A stretch of 64,000 nucleotides of DNA from Portulaca oleracea (taxonomy: Eukaryota; Streptophyta; Magnoliopsida; Caryophyllales; Portulacaceae): NCBI GenBank assembly GCA_029582165.1, contig CM055868.1, forward strand, positions 25,574,891 to 25,638,890, in the 5' to 3' direction. Shown here piece by piece: positions 1-11,179 of the stretch. A model generated the notes under the pieces. It was given only the letters and a program-made list of their open reading frames with translations. It made no database searches and was not told the DNA's origin. The number at the start of each line of letters is the position of its first letter. The first letter of the stretch is position 1. The position numbers were made by a program, and so were the translations under genes.

Positions 1-1087
1 TTTATTCAAAATAAAAGTTGGGCTTTAAAAAACAAGCCGACAATTGAAATGAGAACAAACGACAAAGACCCAAACTGAAACTCCTCTACCACCGAAGTCT
101 GAACCATGAAAACACACCATAGACGAAATTACTGCAGCTACACCAAGGTAGATAACGTTTGAAAATTCTAAGACTATGTTGAAACCTTAATGAAGATGAT
201 ATACTACATAAGCATGCTTTCATTTCCAATTGAAAGACCAATGATCTAGCCTCCACTTGATAGTTTACCCCACCAACACTTTGTGTTTTCCATTAATCGA
301 TCTTGTCAGAAGCCCCAACAACAACTTTCCATTGCCCACATCCTGCAGAACCCAACTACAAGGGATAATTACAACATAGGACCAACAAGTGTATTCACCA
401 TATGGATTATTATGAGCAGAGCCACCAAAAGATAGGTTTCCACATCAATTTCTAGCCTTTTGTCTTGGAAGCAAAGAATTGCTGTATTACCAAATAGCAG
501 TAATGTAGATGACACCCCAGAGGCTTTTTTTAAAAGCTTGATCTAACACATAACTTTAACCCAAGATTCCCACCATGCCTTCAAAAAAGTTTGCAGCTGA
601 CTGCTCTGCCTAAAACTCTGCAAACTCTCAGACCAAATAAACCATATGAAGAAGTAGGAAGATAGCTGACAAAAACAGGCTTTATGACACATCAGACAAT
701 GGAGGAATTTACAACATGACCCCAGAGCCAAAAGGAGCACTTGAAAGATTTATAAAGAGGATTGTTAGACCCAAATTCATCAGAACCACTGTCATTATGA
801 TAGAAATCGATCAGACAAAAAGGGCCTAGACAGAGCAATTGGCAGCCTTGACTTGAGAACTAGTACAGCAGGCAACACTTCAAATGTAGCACCTTCCCCA
901 GATCAAAAATCATTTTCAAGAGACCCCAACTAACCACCGAACACTCAAACTGAACCTTTCCTGAATGCAGCTAGTAGAAACATCAAAGTAGATAGTAAAG
1001 TTTCTTCAGAGCCCCTCACAATAAACTACAAATTTCAAATTTAAAGATTCTCACCTTCAAGAGAAGGTGAGAAATTTTTCCCAGATG
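1..1087 (-). other. 3' flank or 3' UTR-like DNA of a broken RRM gene
   Basis: No coding region can be supported here. On the minus strand this stretch lies directly downstream of the stop codon of the RRM-protein pseudogene (stop at 1090-1088), so it may be its 3' untranslated region and flank. The short open frame at 543-740 is Cys/Phe-rich, lacks any recognisable domain and is probably chance. I see no transposon terminus. Confidence 0.35.
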
Positions 1088-1367
1088 CTATCTTCCTCTT
1101 ATCACTTTCTTTGATCTTTTTTTCTTCCTAGCAGAGAGCTTGCCTTCGAAATGTTTCTTTGGATTGATGTTTTTCTTGGCTCTCATAAAACCGTTGTCCA
1201 ATCCGAATTTAATAGCTTTCTCAGAAATAAGCTTTCTTGCATTCATTATAGATTCACAACAAGATGAAAGAGAGCTAACTTCATCGTCATCAAGTTCTTG
1301 GGTATATCATCAACAACTTGATGATTGGATTGATTAAGAGAATCAGAATGAAATTGAGGTTCAGAAC
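1088..1367 (-). pseudogene. C-terminal part of the split RRM-protein gene
   Basis: Read on the minus strand from the Copia insertion site, this segment continues the reading begun at 12864-11430. Part of it gives an acidic DDDEVSSLSS stretch followed by a basic tail rich in Lys and Arg (KKKRSKK) and a stop at 1090-1088. The 5-bp duplication AGAAC at 1363-1367 and 11430-11434 shows the two halves were once adjacent. Joining at one copy continues the frame for about 30 codons, then a frameshift is needed to enter the basic tail. The basic C-terminus suits a nuclear or RNA-binding protein, but function is inferred only. Confidence 0.5.
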
Positions 1368-1619
1368 TGTTGGCGGGTAGGTTAGTTTAGTTAGTTAGGT
1401 TAGTTAGGATTAGTTAAGTTTCTTTTATTTTCTGTTTGCCAGCTTCTTTTTCCTTCCCTCTTTCTCCTCTTTTTCTTCCTATATAAAGGGGTTGCTTGTA
1501 TCTTTTTTTTCTAAGGAATAATACGAGGTAATTATCAAAACAATTCCAGAAAGTTTTCTTGTGGCTTTGTTCTGCTGTCATCAAGGGATTTGTCACAAGA
1601 AGATATGAGAGTTTTGTCA
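1368..1619 (+). repeat. Copia 5' LTR
   Basis: Starts TGTTGG and ends TGTCA, preceded by target duplication AGAAC (1363-1367). It matches the copy at 11180-11429 with a few small differences, for example GGTTAG versus GGTAG near the start. A TATATAAAG box at about 1480-1488 is the likely core promoter. Confidence 0.93.
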
Positions 1620-1632
1620 TGGTATCAGAGCC
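1620..1632 (+). promoter_or_regulatory. Copia primer binding site, initiator tRNA-Met
   Basis: TGGTATCAGAGCC follows the LTR directly and is complementary over 13 nt to the 3' end of plant initiator tRNA-Met, the usual primer for minus-strand synthesis in plant Copia elements. Confidence 0.93.
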
Positions 1633-1777
1633 TTCCAAACTGACATCTTCAGCTCGCTAAATCGATCTGGTGATATCTTTCTTTCACTTTGCTCTTTTCT
1701 TCCTCTTCTGTTTCTCTTGTTTCTGGGATCTCGTTTGCCAAATTCTTTCTTTTTCCCTTTGTTCCTTCTTTCCTAAA

Positions 1778-4700
1778 ATGGGTGAAGAAAAGGCTATAGT
1801 TCCAACTACAATAGGCCCTGATCACCCTCTATATCTCCATCACTCAGATAACCCCAATTCAAGCCTAATCAATGAGCCTCTAACTGGGACAAACTATGGG
1901 TAGTGGAGTAGGTCTTGTGTTGTATCTTTAAGAGCCAAGAACAAACTAACCTTCATAGAAGGCAAAATCGAGAAACCTGCTGTTAATTCCCCTCTTTTAC
2001 CCTTTTGGGAAAGATGTAACAGTATGGTTATCTCGTTGCTCCTTCATTTTGTTTCAAAAGATATAGCATCAAGCATTCTTTATATTGAGACTGCCACAAC
2101 AATCTGGAGTGATTTAAAGGAAAGATTCAGCTATAATCAAGGTGCAAAAATCTATCAACTCCAACAGGAGATGAGTAACCATAGCCAAGGGAATCTGTCC
2201 ATTTCTGGATATTACACCAAATGCAAACAAATTTGGGATGAGTATGTGATGGTTGTTAATCCTTGTAATTGCCACTCAGAATGTTCTGCATCTAAATTGA
2301 TAGGAAGACAACAATTATTTCAGTTTTTAATGGGATTGAATGATCAATACAAAACTGTAAGGGGGAGTATTCTTATGATAACACCTTTACCAAGTGTTAA
2401 TCAAGCCTATAGTATTGTTCTTCAAGAAGAACAACAGTAAAACATCAAGAAACCATCCTTTCCTGAAGAGGCCTCTGTGGCTTTTAATGTAACCAGAAAT
2501 CAAAATTCCAGAAATACTCAAAGTTCATATCAATATCAGCAATCGGGCTATACACCACAAGGGAATTTTGGAAATCCTACCTATCCAGCACCACAACATG
2601 CATCTAGAACACCCAATGCCAATCCTAATTCCCAAAATAGTCATAATAGAAGACTCTACTGTTATTACTGCAAAAATCCTAGGCATCCTACTGGTAAATG
2701 TTTCAAACTGGCCAAGAAACAAGCCGAGAAATCACAAAAGATTGTTGCAAATGTTCAAACTAATTCTGACAGTGCTTCTAGTTCATCTGAGATCTAAGAA
2801 ATGCCAAGGCATACTCTTAGCAGTGAAGAATATGCACAACTAATGCAACTTCTTGGGAAGCAAAATGTGCACATTACTGATCAATTGGATCCGCAGCAAT
2901 CTGCATTTCTTGCAGGTAAATCCTTCTGTTTAGTATCTGACAATAAGAATATTGAGTGGGTAATTGATAGTGGTGCAACAGATCATATTACCCCTCACTT
3001 ACATCTATTCTCTTCTTTTACTCCTGTTGTCACATCTTGCTTTATTACTTTGCCCAATGGTGATCAAGTAGCTGTTAAAAACATAGGAAATGTTACTCTT
3101 CAATCTGGAATCATACTTCATAATGTCTTGCATGTTCCTTCTTTTCATTTCAATCTTATATCTGCCTATAAATTGACCAAGGATCTTAGAACAAATTTAG
3201 TCTTTACTCCTGGAAACTGTTATATCTAGGATCATATGAAGACCCAACGCTTAACCCTTGGTAGGCAGCAAGGAGGTCTTTACTTGGCCAATAATCCTAT
3301 TAAAATCAAGAATGCATGTGAAAATCAAGAAAAAGGCACTGCTCTCCTGTCTGCATCAGAGATATGGCACTGCAGATTAGGACACCCTTCTCCTGAGTAC
3401 CTCACAAGAATTCCTGGGTTATCTAATATCCCTAGTACATCTGTATGTCAGGTTTGCTCACGAGCAAAACAGCATAAATCTCCCTTCTCTTCTAGCAGCA
3501 GTAGAGCAACTTATAAATTTGAATTACTCCATGCAGACATTTGGGGACTTTTTAGAGTCCATACATATGATGGTTTTCATTCTTTCTTAACCATTGTTGA
3601 TGATTATACTCGAATAACATGGGTGTATCTGTTGGCCAACAAGACAAATGCCTTTCCAATGCTAGAAAATTTCATTTCTTTTGTCAATAAGCATTTTGAT
3701 GCTACTGTGAAAACTGTAAGATCTGATAATGGAAAAGAATTCTGTGATACATATGCCAATTCTTACTATAATTCAAATGGCATTTTGCACCAAACATCTT
3801 GTGTTGGAAGACAGCAGCGAAATGGAATTGTTGAAAGAAAACACAAGCATATATTACAGGTTGCTAGATCTCTTCTGCTTCAAGCTAAATTACCGTTAAA
3901 ATTCTGGGGTGATTGTGTTATGACTGCCACCTACTTAATCAATAGAATTCCAAACTCAGCAATTTATTTTAAAACACCTTATGAAATGTTATATAAATGT
4001 GCTCCTGATTACAGTAAATTAAGGGTCTTTGGATGTCTATGTTTTGCCTCTACCTTGAATGTACATAGACATAAATTTGATCCAAGAGCCCATCCATGTG
4101 TTTTCTTGGGGTACTCTTTCAATAAAAATGGCTACAAATTATATGATATATCTGATAAGAAGATTATATATAGCAGAGATGTGAAATTCTATGAAGAACA
4201 CTTTCCATATCATAAAATTTCTGATACTAATGATCTTGTGTTGCCTGATTCTATTTTTTATCCAATGTTGGGGAGGACGTTGCTGAGGATGAAGAAACAG
4301 TCACACAGCATCAGCATTTATCTAGTACAGAAGAAAGCTCTCTCATACAAACTTCTTCACAATCCCCAGCTGAGAATATCCTCCTACCTAGAAAATCTGC
4401 CAGGATCATTAAAGAACTTGCATATCAAAGGGACTATGAAGTCCAACTTCCCAAGATCTGCAATATAGTTCAATTCACTGCACTCAATGCCTCACAGCAA
4501 AACCAAATAGCCTAACTTGAAAATTTGGAAGAACCTACATCCTACAAACAAGCTGCTGCACATCCAGAATGGGTAAAAGCAATGAAGAGAGAAATTGATG
4601 CTTTACTCACCAATAACACTTGGGTTGAATTGGATCTTCCTCCAGGCAAGAGAGCCATCAGCTCCAAATGGGTATACAAAATCAAGTTAAAATCTGATGG

Positions 4701-5630
4701 TTCCTTGGAAAGGTATAAGGCTAGATTGGTTGTAAGGGGCAATACACAAAAAGAAGGGCTCGACTATAATGAGACTTTTAGCCTTGTAGTTAAGATGACT
4801 ACCATCAGAACTATAATAGCTTTAGCAGCAGCAAGAAAATGGTCCCTTTTTCAGCTTGATGTCGACAATGCTTTTTTGCATGGTGATTTGCATGAAGAAG
4901 TCTACATGAAAATGCCTAAATGGATTCACAACCCTCAAAATAAAGTTTGCAAACTTCAAAAGTCTCTATATGGCCTTAAACAGGCATCTCGACAGTGGCA
5001 TTCCACGTTAGCAAATTTTTTAAAGGATCAAGTGTACAATCAGTCAAAGAATGATTATAGCCTGTTTACAAAGCAAACAACTGATGATATAACAATTGTA
5101 GCTGTTTATGTTGATGACATTTTGCTTACAGGATCATCTATCTTTGAGATTGAAAGACTCAAGGTTCAGCTGAATAAAGCTTTTGGGATCAAAGATCTTG
5201 GCCTCCTCAATTACTGCCTTGGTCTTGAAGTGTCCTATCTGCCAGAAGGCACCAGTTTGACACAAGGAAATACACTCAAGATCTCCTTAAAGAATCAGGA
5301 CATCTCAACTCCAGGCCTACAGCCACTCCTCTTCCTTTAAATCTCAAATTACATTCTGATTCAGGAGATTTATTATCAAATCCTAGTATTTATAGGACAT
5401 TTATTGGCAAACTTAACTTTCTTTCTAATACACGACCTGACATCTCTTTTACAGTTCAAACACTTAGCCAATTTATGCAGAATCCTAGGACATCACACTT
5501 GGATGCTTTGGATCACCTCATCAGATATGTAGCTGGAACATCAGGCCAAGGAATATTGCTGAAAGGGACTGATCAACTGCAACTCACTGCTTTCTCTGAT
5601 TCTGACTGGGCAGCCTGTCCAATCTCCAGG
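1778..5630 (+). pseudogene. Copia gag-pol, 5' part (gag, protease, integrase, reverse transcriptase)
   Basis: ATG at 1778 begins a Copia-type gag. A CX2CX4HX4C zinc knuckle lies at 2660-2701, the protease motif DSGATDH begins near 2966, and the integrase shows an HCRLGH zinc region near 3370, then D at 3536, D at 3725 and E at 3833 (35 residues apart, as in D,D35E). The reverse transcriptase has YVDD at 5107-5118. The frame is broken by stops at 1901, 2438, 2795 and 3227, by a frameshift near 4268 and another near 5267. The reading breaks off at CPISR where the 5631-10740 insertion begins and resumes at 10746 in the same frame (RSVTGYL), so the frame across this point was intact before that insertion. 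Confidence 0.93.
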
Positions 5631-5923
5631 TGTAACGCCCCGACCCCACCCGGGCCGCGGACATTACCGATAACTGCTTCAAGGATCGTTGACTGCCCCC
5701 ACTAATCACCACGAGTCTTTCCATCGTGCTTCGTCCTCGCTCACACGCTGCCTGGGAAAACTTCCCAGGAGGTCACCCATCCTTGGACTACTCCCAGCCA
5801 AGCACGCTTAACTGAGGAGTTCCCAACGGATGAGCTACCATAAAAGAAGGTGCACCTTGGTGATATAAGTAGTCATTTCAATCCTTTTAAGCCACACTTT
5901 AACCACATACCCGGGGTATTACA
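5631..5923 (-). repeat. Cassandra-type TRIM LTR, complete copy
   Basis: This 293-bp LTR reads, on the minus strand, from TGTAATACCCC to GGGGCGTTACA. It contains a 5S-rRNA-like segment (next entry), the defining feature of Cassandra terminal-repeat retrotransposons in miniature. It pairs with a second, truncated copy at 6059-6307. In element orientation it is the 3' LTR. It is non-coding, so the element must borrow all proteins from other elements. Confidence 0.85.
5761..5850 (-). ncRNA. 5S rRNA-like segment with Pol III internal promoter boxes
   Basis: On the minus strand the segment contains AGTTAAGCGTGCTTGG (complement of 5798-5813), identical to box A of plant 5S genes. It also contains the box C sequence GATGGGTGACCTCCTGGGAA (complement of about 5763-5782). 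The 5' third of 5S is replaced by unrelated DNA, so this is a 5S-derived promoter module in a TRIM LTR and not a ribosomal gene. Confidence 0.85.
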
Positions 5924-6058
5924 GTCACCCCCACTTAAGCACACAACGTCCTCATTGTGCAACAATCAAATCCAGAATCTTTGCCCCACTAGGTGACTGC
6001 CCATGGCTCTCCCGTCCACTGGCGCAACTCACGGTCGCGGGTCGCGTCTGATACCATC
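5924..6058 (-). mobile_element. Cassandra-type internal domain with PBS and PPT
   Basis: The 135-bp internal region has no coding capacity. On the minus strand it starts GA then TGGTATCAGA (complement of about 6047-6056), a primer site for initiator tRNA-Met. It ends in the purine tract AAGTGGGGGTGAC next to the LTR at 5923. PBS, PPT and a tiny internal domain are what a TRIM needs to be copied in trans. Confidence 0.85.
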
Positions 6059-6307
6059 TGTAACGCCCCGACCCCACCCGGGCCGCGGACATTACCGATA
6101 ACTGCTTCAAGGATTGTTGACTGCCCCCACAAATCACCACGAGTTTTTCCAGCGTGCCGTCCCTCGCCACACGCTCGGGAAAACTTCCAGAGGTCACCCA
6201 TCTCGACTACTCTACCAAGCACGCTTAACTGAGGAGTTCCCAACGGATGAGCTACCATAAAAGAAGGTGCACCTTGGTGATATAAGTAGTCATTTCAATC
6301 CTTTTAA
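6059..6307 (-). repeat. Cassandra-type TRIM LTR, truncated copy
   Basis: Homologous to 5631-5923 but missing the last 40 or so bp, the end that would read TGTAATACCCC on the minus strand. It also has several small deletions in and next to the 5S-like part; box A (6215-6230) is intact while the box C region (about 6183-6202) is shortened. In element orientation this is the 5' LTR, so its U3 start is lost. It is joined at TAA to Gypsy LTR sequence. Confidence 0.82.
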
Positions 6308-6574
6308 ATGCTGGGGACGGGAATTAGAAGTGAGGACGACGAGTCTAGAAGTCCTTGAATCTTTTTATATTGTTTTCGTTATGAAATCTTAAAGTTTTGT
6401 TTTGAGTTGTTAGTAGTTACCGTTAGCTGACAGTTGTGTTTTCCTTTCTCGCCTTGTATTCCTTCGGGGATACGGCAGTGACGCCCAAACTAAATTTGAA
6501 GTCTTCCGCTAAGTTTTGTCTGTTAACGTTAGTTTGACTGTGACTTTTTATAATTGAATTTCCGGGGCGTTACA
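6308..6574 (+). repeat. Gypsy 5' LTR remnant (3' end only)
   Basis: Nearly identical to 10477-10740, the end of the 3' LTR, with few substitutions and small indels, and ending CGGGGCGTTACA. The first 3.2 kb of this LTR is absent, replaced by the Cassandra-type sequence. Confidence 0.85.
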
Positions 6575-7237
6575 GAATGGTATCAGAGCTCTGGATTGCG
6601 ACCTGGTAGCTCCTAAGTGTCCCTTAGGTTTAGTTAGACCTTAGGATGCTACAATCGGAGTGATGAGTGTAGGATGGGGGTGTAGAATGTTTGTCTGTTT
6701 CTTGGATTTCTTATATGTTGTAAGTGTGTGTTTAATTATTTTATTTTTCATATGTTGGATTGTATATCGTCGCCTTTGAAATGAGCATGAGACTTTAGCT
6801 CCTCTGAAAGACTTAAAAACCCGAGGTGGGTACGGAATATAGCCCCGAGGAGGGCCTAGAACTAGAAGAATACCTTCGATGAGAATTCGAAGGCTGAAAG
6901 AGGACTTGACCCACAAGGAGCGGCTGTTGGAGATTTTTTTTAATTTGCTGTGACAAGCAGCTTCAAAGATATCGAGACCGTACCTCTAGTAAGAGTGTGA
7001 TGGACAAGCCATGCTACAATTGAAGCTACATGGGAATCCAAGAAGGAGATAGGATCGAAGTATTCGCACCCTTTTTGACACATAAGGTGCGTCGAGTTTC
7101 GAGGACGAAACTCTTTTAAAGAGGGTAATAATGTGAAACCCCGAGTTTTTGGTTAAGGCCGCCGTTAGTTCCGTCTGGCAGGCCGATGGTGTTGAGTTTA
7201 AGTTTCGAGGACGAAACTTCTTTTAAGGAGGTAATGA
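6575..7237 (+). mobile_element. Gypsy internal remnant with PBS and duplicated polypurine tract
   Basis: PBS TGGTATCAGAGCT lies at 6578-6590, three bases after the LTR. Gag and pol are entirely gone. Near the right end the motif GAGGACGAAAC plus a purine tract occurs twice (about 7101-7128 and 7207-7234). Each is followed by an LTR-like start, TGTGAAACCCCGAG at 7132 and TGTAAAACCCTG at 7238. The GAGGACGAA motif before the PPT is common at the end of pol in plant chromovirus Gypsy elements. The element is a deletion derivative that could only move in trans. Confidence 0.75.
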
Positions 7238-7503
7238 TGTAAAACCCTGAAAAATCCAAAGATGTTGACCGTGACGTCGTTAGTAAATTAGGTTTGACTT
7301 CGTTATTTGTTTATTATTCGTTTGTGTTTATTTTGCTAACACTTGAGCTCGTAGGATCGTGAGGGACTAACAAGGGTATATCGGTAATTTCGTGGGTTTA
7401 GTATTATTAGTTTTACTCTATTTATTATTAGTATTACTATTAATATTATTGTGATTATTATAATTGTTATATGATTAATTATGTGAATATTGTTTGTTAT
7501 GTG

Positions 7504-7569
<66 letters not shown>
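7504..7569. repeat. (TTA)n microsatellite
   Basis: About 22 uninterrupted TTA/ATT triplets inside the long LTR. Confidence 0.97.
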
Positions 7570-10116
7570 GTTATTAGTATTTTTCCAAAAAATTCAGATT
7601 TTGTTTGTATTAGTTTTGGGTTGGATTAGGATTAAATGTGTTATTAGTTGGGCCTTATAAGTGGTTAATATAAAAGCTAGTTTTTCCCCTCAAACCCTAA
7701 CTCCTCTCAAAAACCTAAACCCTAAACCTCTCTTCCTCTCCTTCCCACGTACGCTACTACCATCCGCACCGCTGCCGTCGCCGACCACCACTAGCAACCA
7801 CCACGAACCACCTCGACCTTCCCTACTACCCCTTTCGCTCACTTTCGACCTTCCCTTTCTCCTTGGTTCGGATTCTTGCTCCATCGCGCGTCACCACCGC
7901 CGCCTCTCGCCACCACCGCACCACCATTGCCGCCCGACGCCGGAGGTTGGCACATTGACAACCAGACCATCGCCCGCCATCGAACCGGCGCAGAAACGTT
8001 TTTTCTGCATGCGTCACACCGACGCCTCCGGTGGACGCCGCCGCCGCTACCGGCTGCTGTGTGGTGATCCTATAACCAACCATCGACGCCCAGAAACCTC
8101 CAAGCGCTGCTCGGACTCACCGACGACCACCGTTGCGTGAACCGCATTTCTAGTTGAAGCTTTTGGCTTTCTTTGTTTTTGCTCTGGTTGTATTATTCTT
8201 GTTCTACTCTTGGCTTACCTTCTTGTTTTTCTTGATTCCATGTGTTAGTATGTATAATCTGATGTTGCTTGCTATCATTGGATGTGTAGTTAATATAATA
8301 TGGGTTTTTTTTTGGTAAGAAATGTGAGGGCAGGGAAATTGGGAGGATTAAGTGTTTATTTCGGTTGTATTTGTATGATTTTGTGCTAATATTATAGTAT
8401 GTGTAATTGTTATTATAAATCATGTTAGGGTTCTTGTTAGTATTATTTCATGCATGAATTAAGGTTAGTTTAGTTTGTTAAATTTGAACTTATTGTTTAT
8501 AATTGTGTAATGATGTGTGTTGTGGTTTTAAATAAGGTTGATTATAGTTTTGAAAAATATTTTATGTTCATCGTTTATAATTGCGACGTATAGTTTTCTT
8601 TAGCCAAAGTATTAGTTTATATTTATTACTATGTTATAATTCGCAAAAAGTGTTTTTAAAATATTTCCTATTGTTTTACATTTTTTTTATAATTTATTAC
8701 GTATATTAAAGTTCCAAACTTTTCATGATTATGTTATGTGATTATTACGAGTATATATTATTTCCGTTTCTATAGGGTTTTTTTATGAAAAATTATATTG
8801 TATTTACTAAAAGATCATTCTAAAACTCCTCCTATTGTTTTTATAAGTTTTATAATTTACTATGGGTAGTGAAGTTTCAAACTTTGTGTTTTACATTATT
8901 TTACTATTAATACACGGTTATATTATTATTACGATATTATCGAGTTCTCTTTATTTTTAAAAGTTTTAATTGTTGGTTATAAGTGGTAGATTTTGGACCT
9001 TGGTTGGATTAGATTAAAGACCAATAACCTTAGTCACTGTATGAGGCCAAAATTAGGATCCCGGGATCGATTGGTAAAAGTTAGAACCGAAATTACAAAT
9101 TTATTAAGAACCGTAACGGGACAGTTTTGTTAGTGTCCAAAGATTGGGTTGCCACGATTGGTATAGTTACTCTTTGACAGAACCCTTTTAACTGGAGGTT
9201 CCCTTAGATGTTAGGAACCATAGGAATGTTACGGATCGAACGTTTGATTTGTATAACCCAAGTTATAATCTTTTTACCAGAACCTATCAGATCTGGACCA
9301 ATTGGGAAGATGGGTGTTTTTAGAGTCTTTCGGGACTGATATGGGCTTGGTCATCAACATAAAAGTTTTAGTAGACATCCCGTGGTTTCCGAAAAGTCCA
9401 GAATCAGACCCATGGGATTTCGGGAAGTGGAGTTGTGACCCGTTTTATGTGAATGTTACAATCTGTGCGCTGCTTGCTTTTATTTATGAAAATTGTTGAG
9501 TAAATTTTATGTGTGAACTTGTTATATAATTCCTTGAGTGTGTTAAGTGTAAATCATAAATGATAGGAACCTAAGTGTTCCTAGGGGATGGGTTAGGTAG
9601 TTGATAGTTGATACTAACTTCGTTAGAACGCGTTTTGATTAGATAATTATTCTTATTCTAGGCCCGAGTTAGTGCGTGACGATAGTGAGCTCAAGTGTGT
9701 TCTCCTTATTGCTGTACTGTGACGTTATTCAGGTAATTGTCTATGCTCTAATCCCCATCAGGATGCTCTTTAAATGTGTTTTGATGTTTTATAATCTATT
9801 TTGAGAATTGCATCCCGAAAGGGGACTTTTGTGGAAATACGACCATCTGTTTTTATAATCTTTTTGTCTTGATTGTGATCTTGGTTTATTTGAGTTGAAA
9901 AATTGGATGGTCTTTTATTCGAAGTTTTGTTAATGGTTTTGATAACTTGGGATGGTTTGACTTGAAAGTCGTGAGTTGAGTTTGAAAATTGTATAAATAA
10001 TTCAAGTGGAAACGTTAAGCGGGTTTCCGGGGATAACCTGTTGTGCAGGTGTAACAATCTGTAGGGTTATAGACCAGGAGATCAGGGCTTCCTTCCCTGA
10101 TATAGGATAGTATTTT

Positions 10117-10264
10117 GATGCCTTTGGTAGGCGATATTATTTATGCCTTTGGTGGGCGATGTTCTTGATGCCTTTGTTAGGCGATGTTTTGATGCCTTTG
10201 GTGGGCGATATTATTTATGCCTTTGGTAGGCGATGTTCTTGATGCCTTTGGTAGGCGATGTTAC
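10117..10264. repeat. Minisatellite, 24-26 bp unit, six copies
   Basis: Six tandem copies of a unit built on GATGCCTTTGGTRGGCGAT, alternating between two spacer types (ATTATTT and GTTCTT). The alternation suggests growth as a higher-order dimer. It lies within the Gypsy 3' LTR. Confidence 0.93.
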
Positions 10265-10745
10265 TTTAAGGGATTTGGTATCCCGCCCGCAAATTAAAAT
10301 ATGGATTGGATGGGTTGAGGAAACAGTATGGGATTAAAGGTTTGTAAAACATTTGATTCGATCCCTCTCCCCAAAATGAATTGAAATGAACTTAAACTGT
10401 TTTAAACGTTAGGGGTAGACATTATTAAGATTTCCCCCTCATTTTTGAAATGTTTTGTTTTCAGGTGAAGATCTAAATGCCGGGGACGGGAATTAGAAGT
10501 GAGGACGACGAGTCTAGAAGTCCTTGAATCTTTTTATATTGTTTTCGTTATGAAATCTTAAAGTTTTGTTTTGAGTTGTTAGTAGTTACCGTTAGCAGAC
10601 AGTTGTGTTTTCCTTTCTCGCCTTGTATTCCTTGGGATACGCATGACGCCTTAAACTAAATTTGAAGTCTTCCGCTAAGTTTTGTCTGTTAACGTTAGTT
10701 TGACTGTGACTTTTTATAATTGAATTTCCGGGGCGTTACACCAGG

Positions 10746-11129
10746 AGATCTGTCACAGGTTATCTCATCATGATGAACAAATCTCCCATCAGCTGGAAGT
10801 CTAAGAAATAGTCCAAAGTAGCAAGGTCTTCAGCTGAGGCTGAGTATAGGGCCATGGCTCAAGCCGCTACAGAAGTCACTTGGTTGACAAATCTTTTGAA
10901 AGAGCTTGGGGTTCTTATCACAAAGCCTATTCTTCTTCATTGTGAAAATCAGTCGGCATTACATATAGCCAAGAATCCTGTTTTTCACGAGCGGACGAAA
11001 CACATTGAAGTGGATTGTCATTTTACTCGAGACAAAGTCATGGAGGGCCTGCTACAATTCAGTTACCTTCCTACTCAACATCAACTTGTAGATGTCCTCA
11101 CTAAAATTCTTCCTTCGAATCAGCACTAG
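10746..11129 (+). pseudogene. Copia pol, 3' part (RNase H)
   Basis: Resumes the Copia Pol frame after the nested insertion, starting RSVTGYL, a usual start of the Copia RNase H-like segment. It then gives SSAEAEYRA (the conserved E-rich motif), HCENQSA, a conserved HIEVDCHF and a final stop at 11127. One stop codon interrupts it near 10807 (SWKSKK then TAG). It encodes the end of RNase H, which removes RNA from the hybrid during reverse transcription. Confidence 0.92.
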
Positions 11130-11167
11130 CATCTTTTGCACAAGCTTGGGATGCTTCCCCATCCAAG

Positions 11168-11179
11168 CTTGAGGGAGGG
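11168..11179 (+). promoter_or_regulatory. Copia polypurine tract
   Basis: CTTGAGGGAGGG immediately before the 3' LTR start TGTTGG; the plus-strand primer site. Confidence 0.85.

Larger units (their letters stand above)
5631..10740. mobile_element. Composite insertion: reversed Cassandra-type TRIM fused to a deleted Gypsy element
   Basis: The insertion is flanked by identical 5-bp duplications CCAGG (5626-5630 and 10741-10745) and ends in a perfect inverted repeat TGTAACGCCCCG / CGGGGCGTTACA. Its left part (5631-6307) is a 5S-bearing TRIM in minus orientation. Its right part (about 6306-10740) is a Gypsy-type element in plus orientation that keeps only the last 270 bp of its 5' LTR, a PBS, 0.66 kb of internal DNA and a 3.5 kb 3' LTR. 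The two parts meet at about 6306-6308, where both source sequences carry TAA. One target duplication around the whole suggests it entered as one molecule. Confidence 0.8.
7238..10740 (+). repeat. Long Gypsy 3' LTR (about 3.5 kb)
   Basis: Begins TGTAAAACCCTG after a purine tract and ends CGGGGCGTTACA, followed by target duplication CCAGG. Size and termini fit Tekay/Del-type or similar long-LTR Gypsy elements; the clade is inferred because no pol remains. It contains a TTA microsatellite (7504-7569), a GC-rich proline-coding-like patch near 7680-8140 that resembles a 5' leader rather than a gene, and a minisatellite at 10117-10264. Confidence 0.75.

Noticed and set aside
5761..5850. A 5S rRNA gene on the minus strand
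   Set aside because: Only boxes A to C and neighbours match; the 5' third is unrelated and the segment lies in a TRIM LTR with TG...CA ends, PBS and PPT.
7661..8140. A 159-codon Pro/Ser-rich protein gene
   Set aside because: It lies inside the 3.5 kb Gypsy LTR, has no clear ATG context or domain, and its composition follows GC-rich leader-like DNA.
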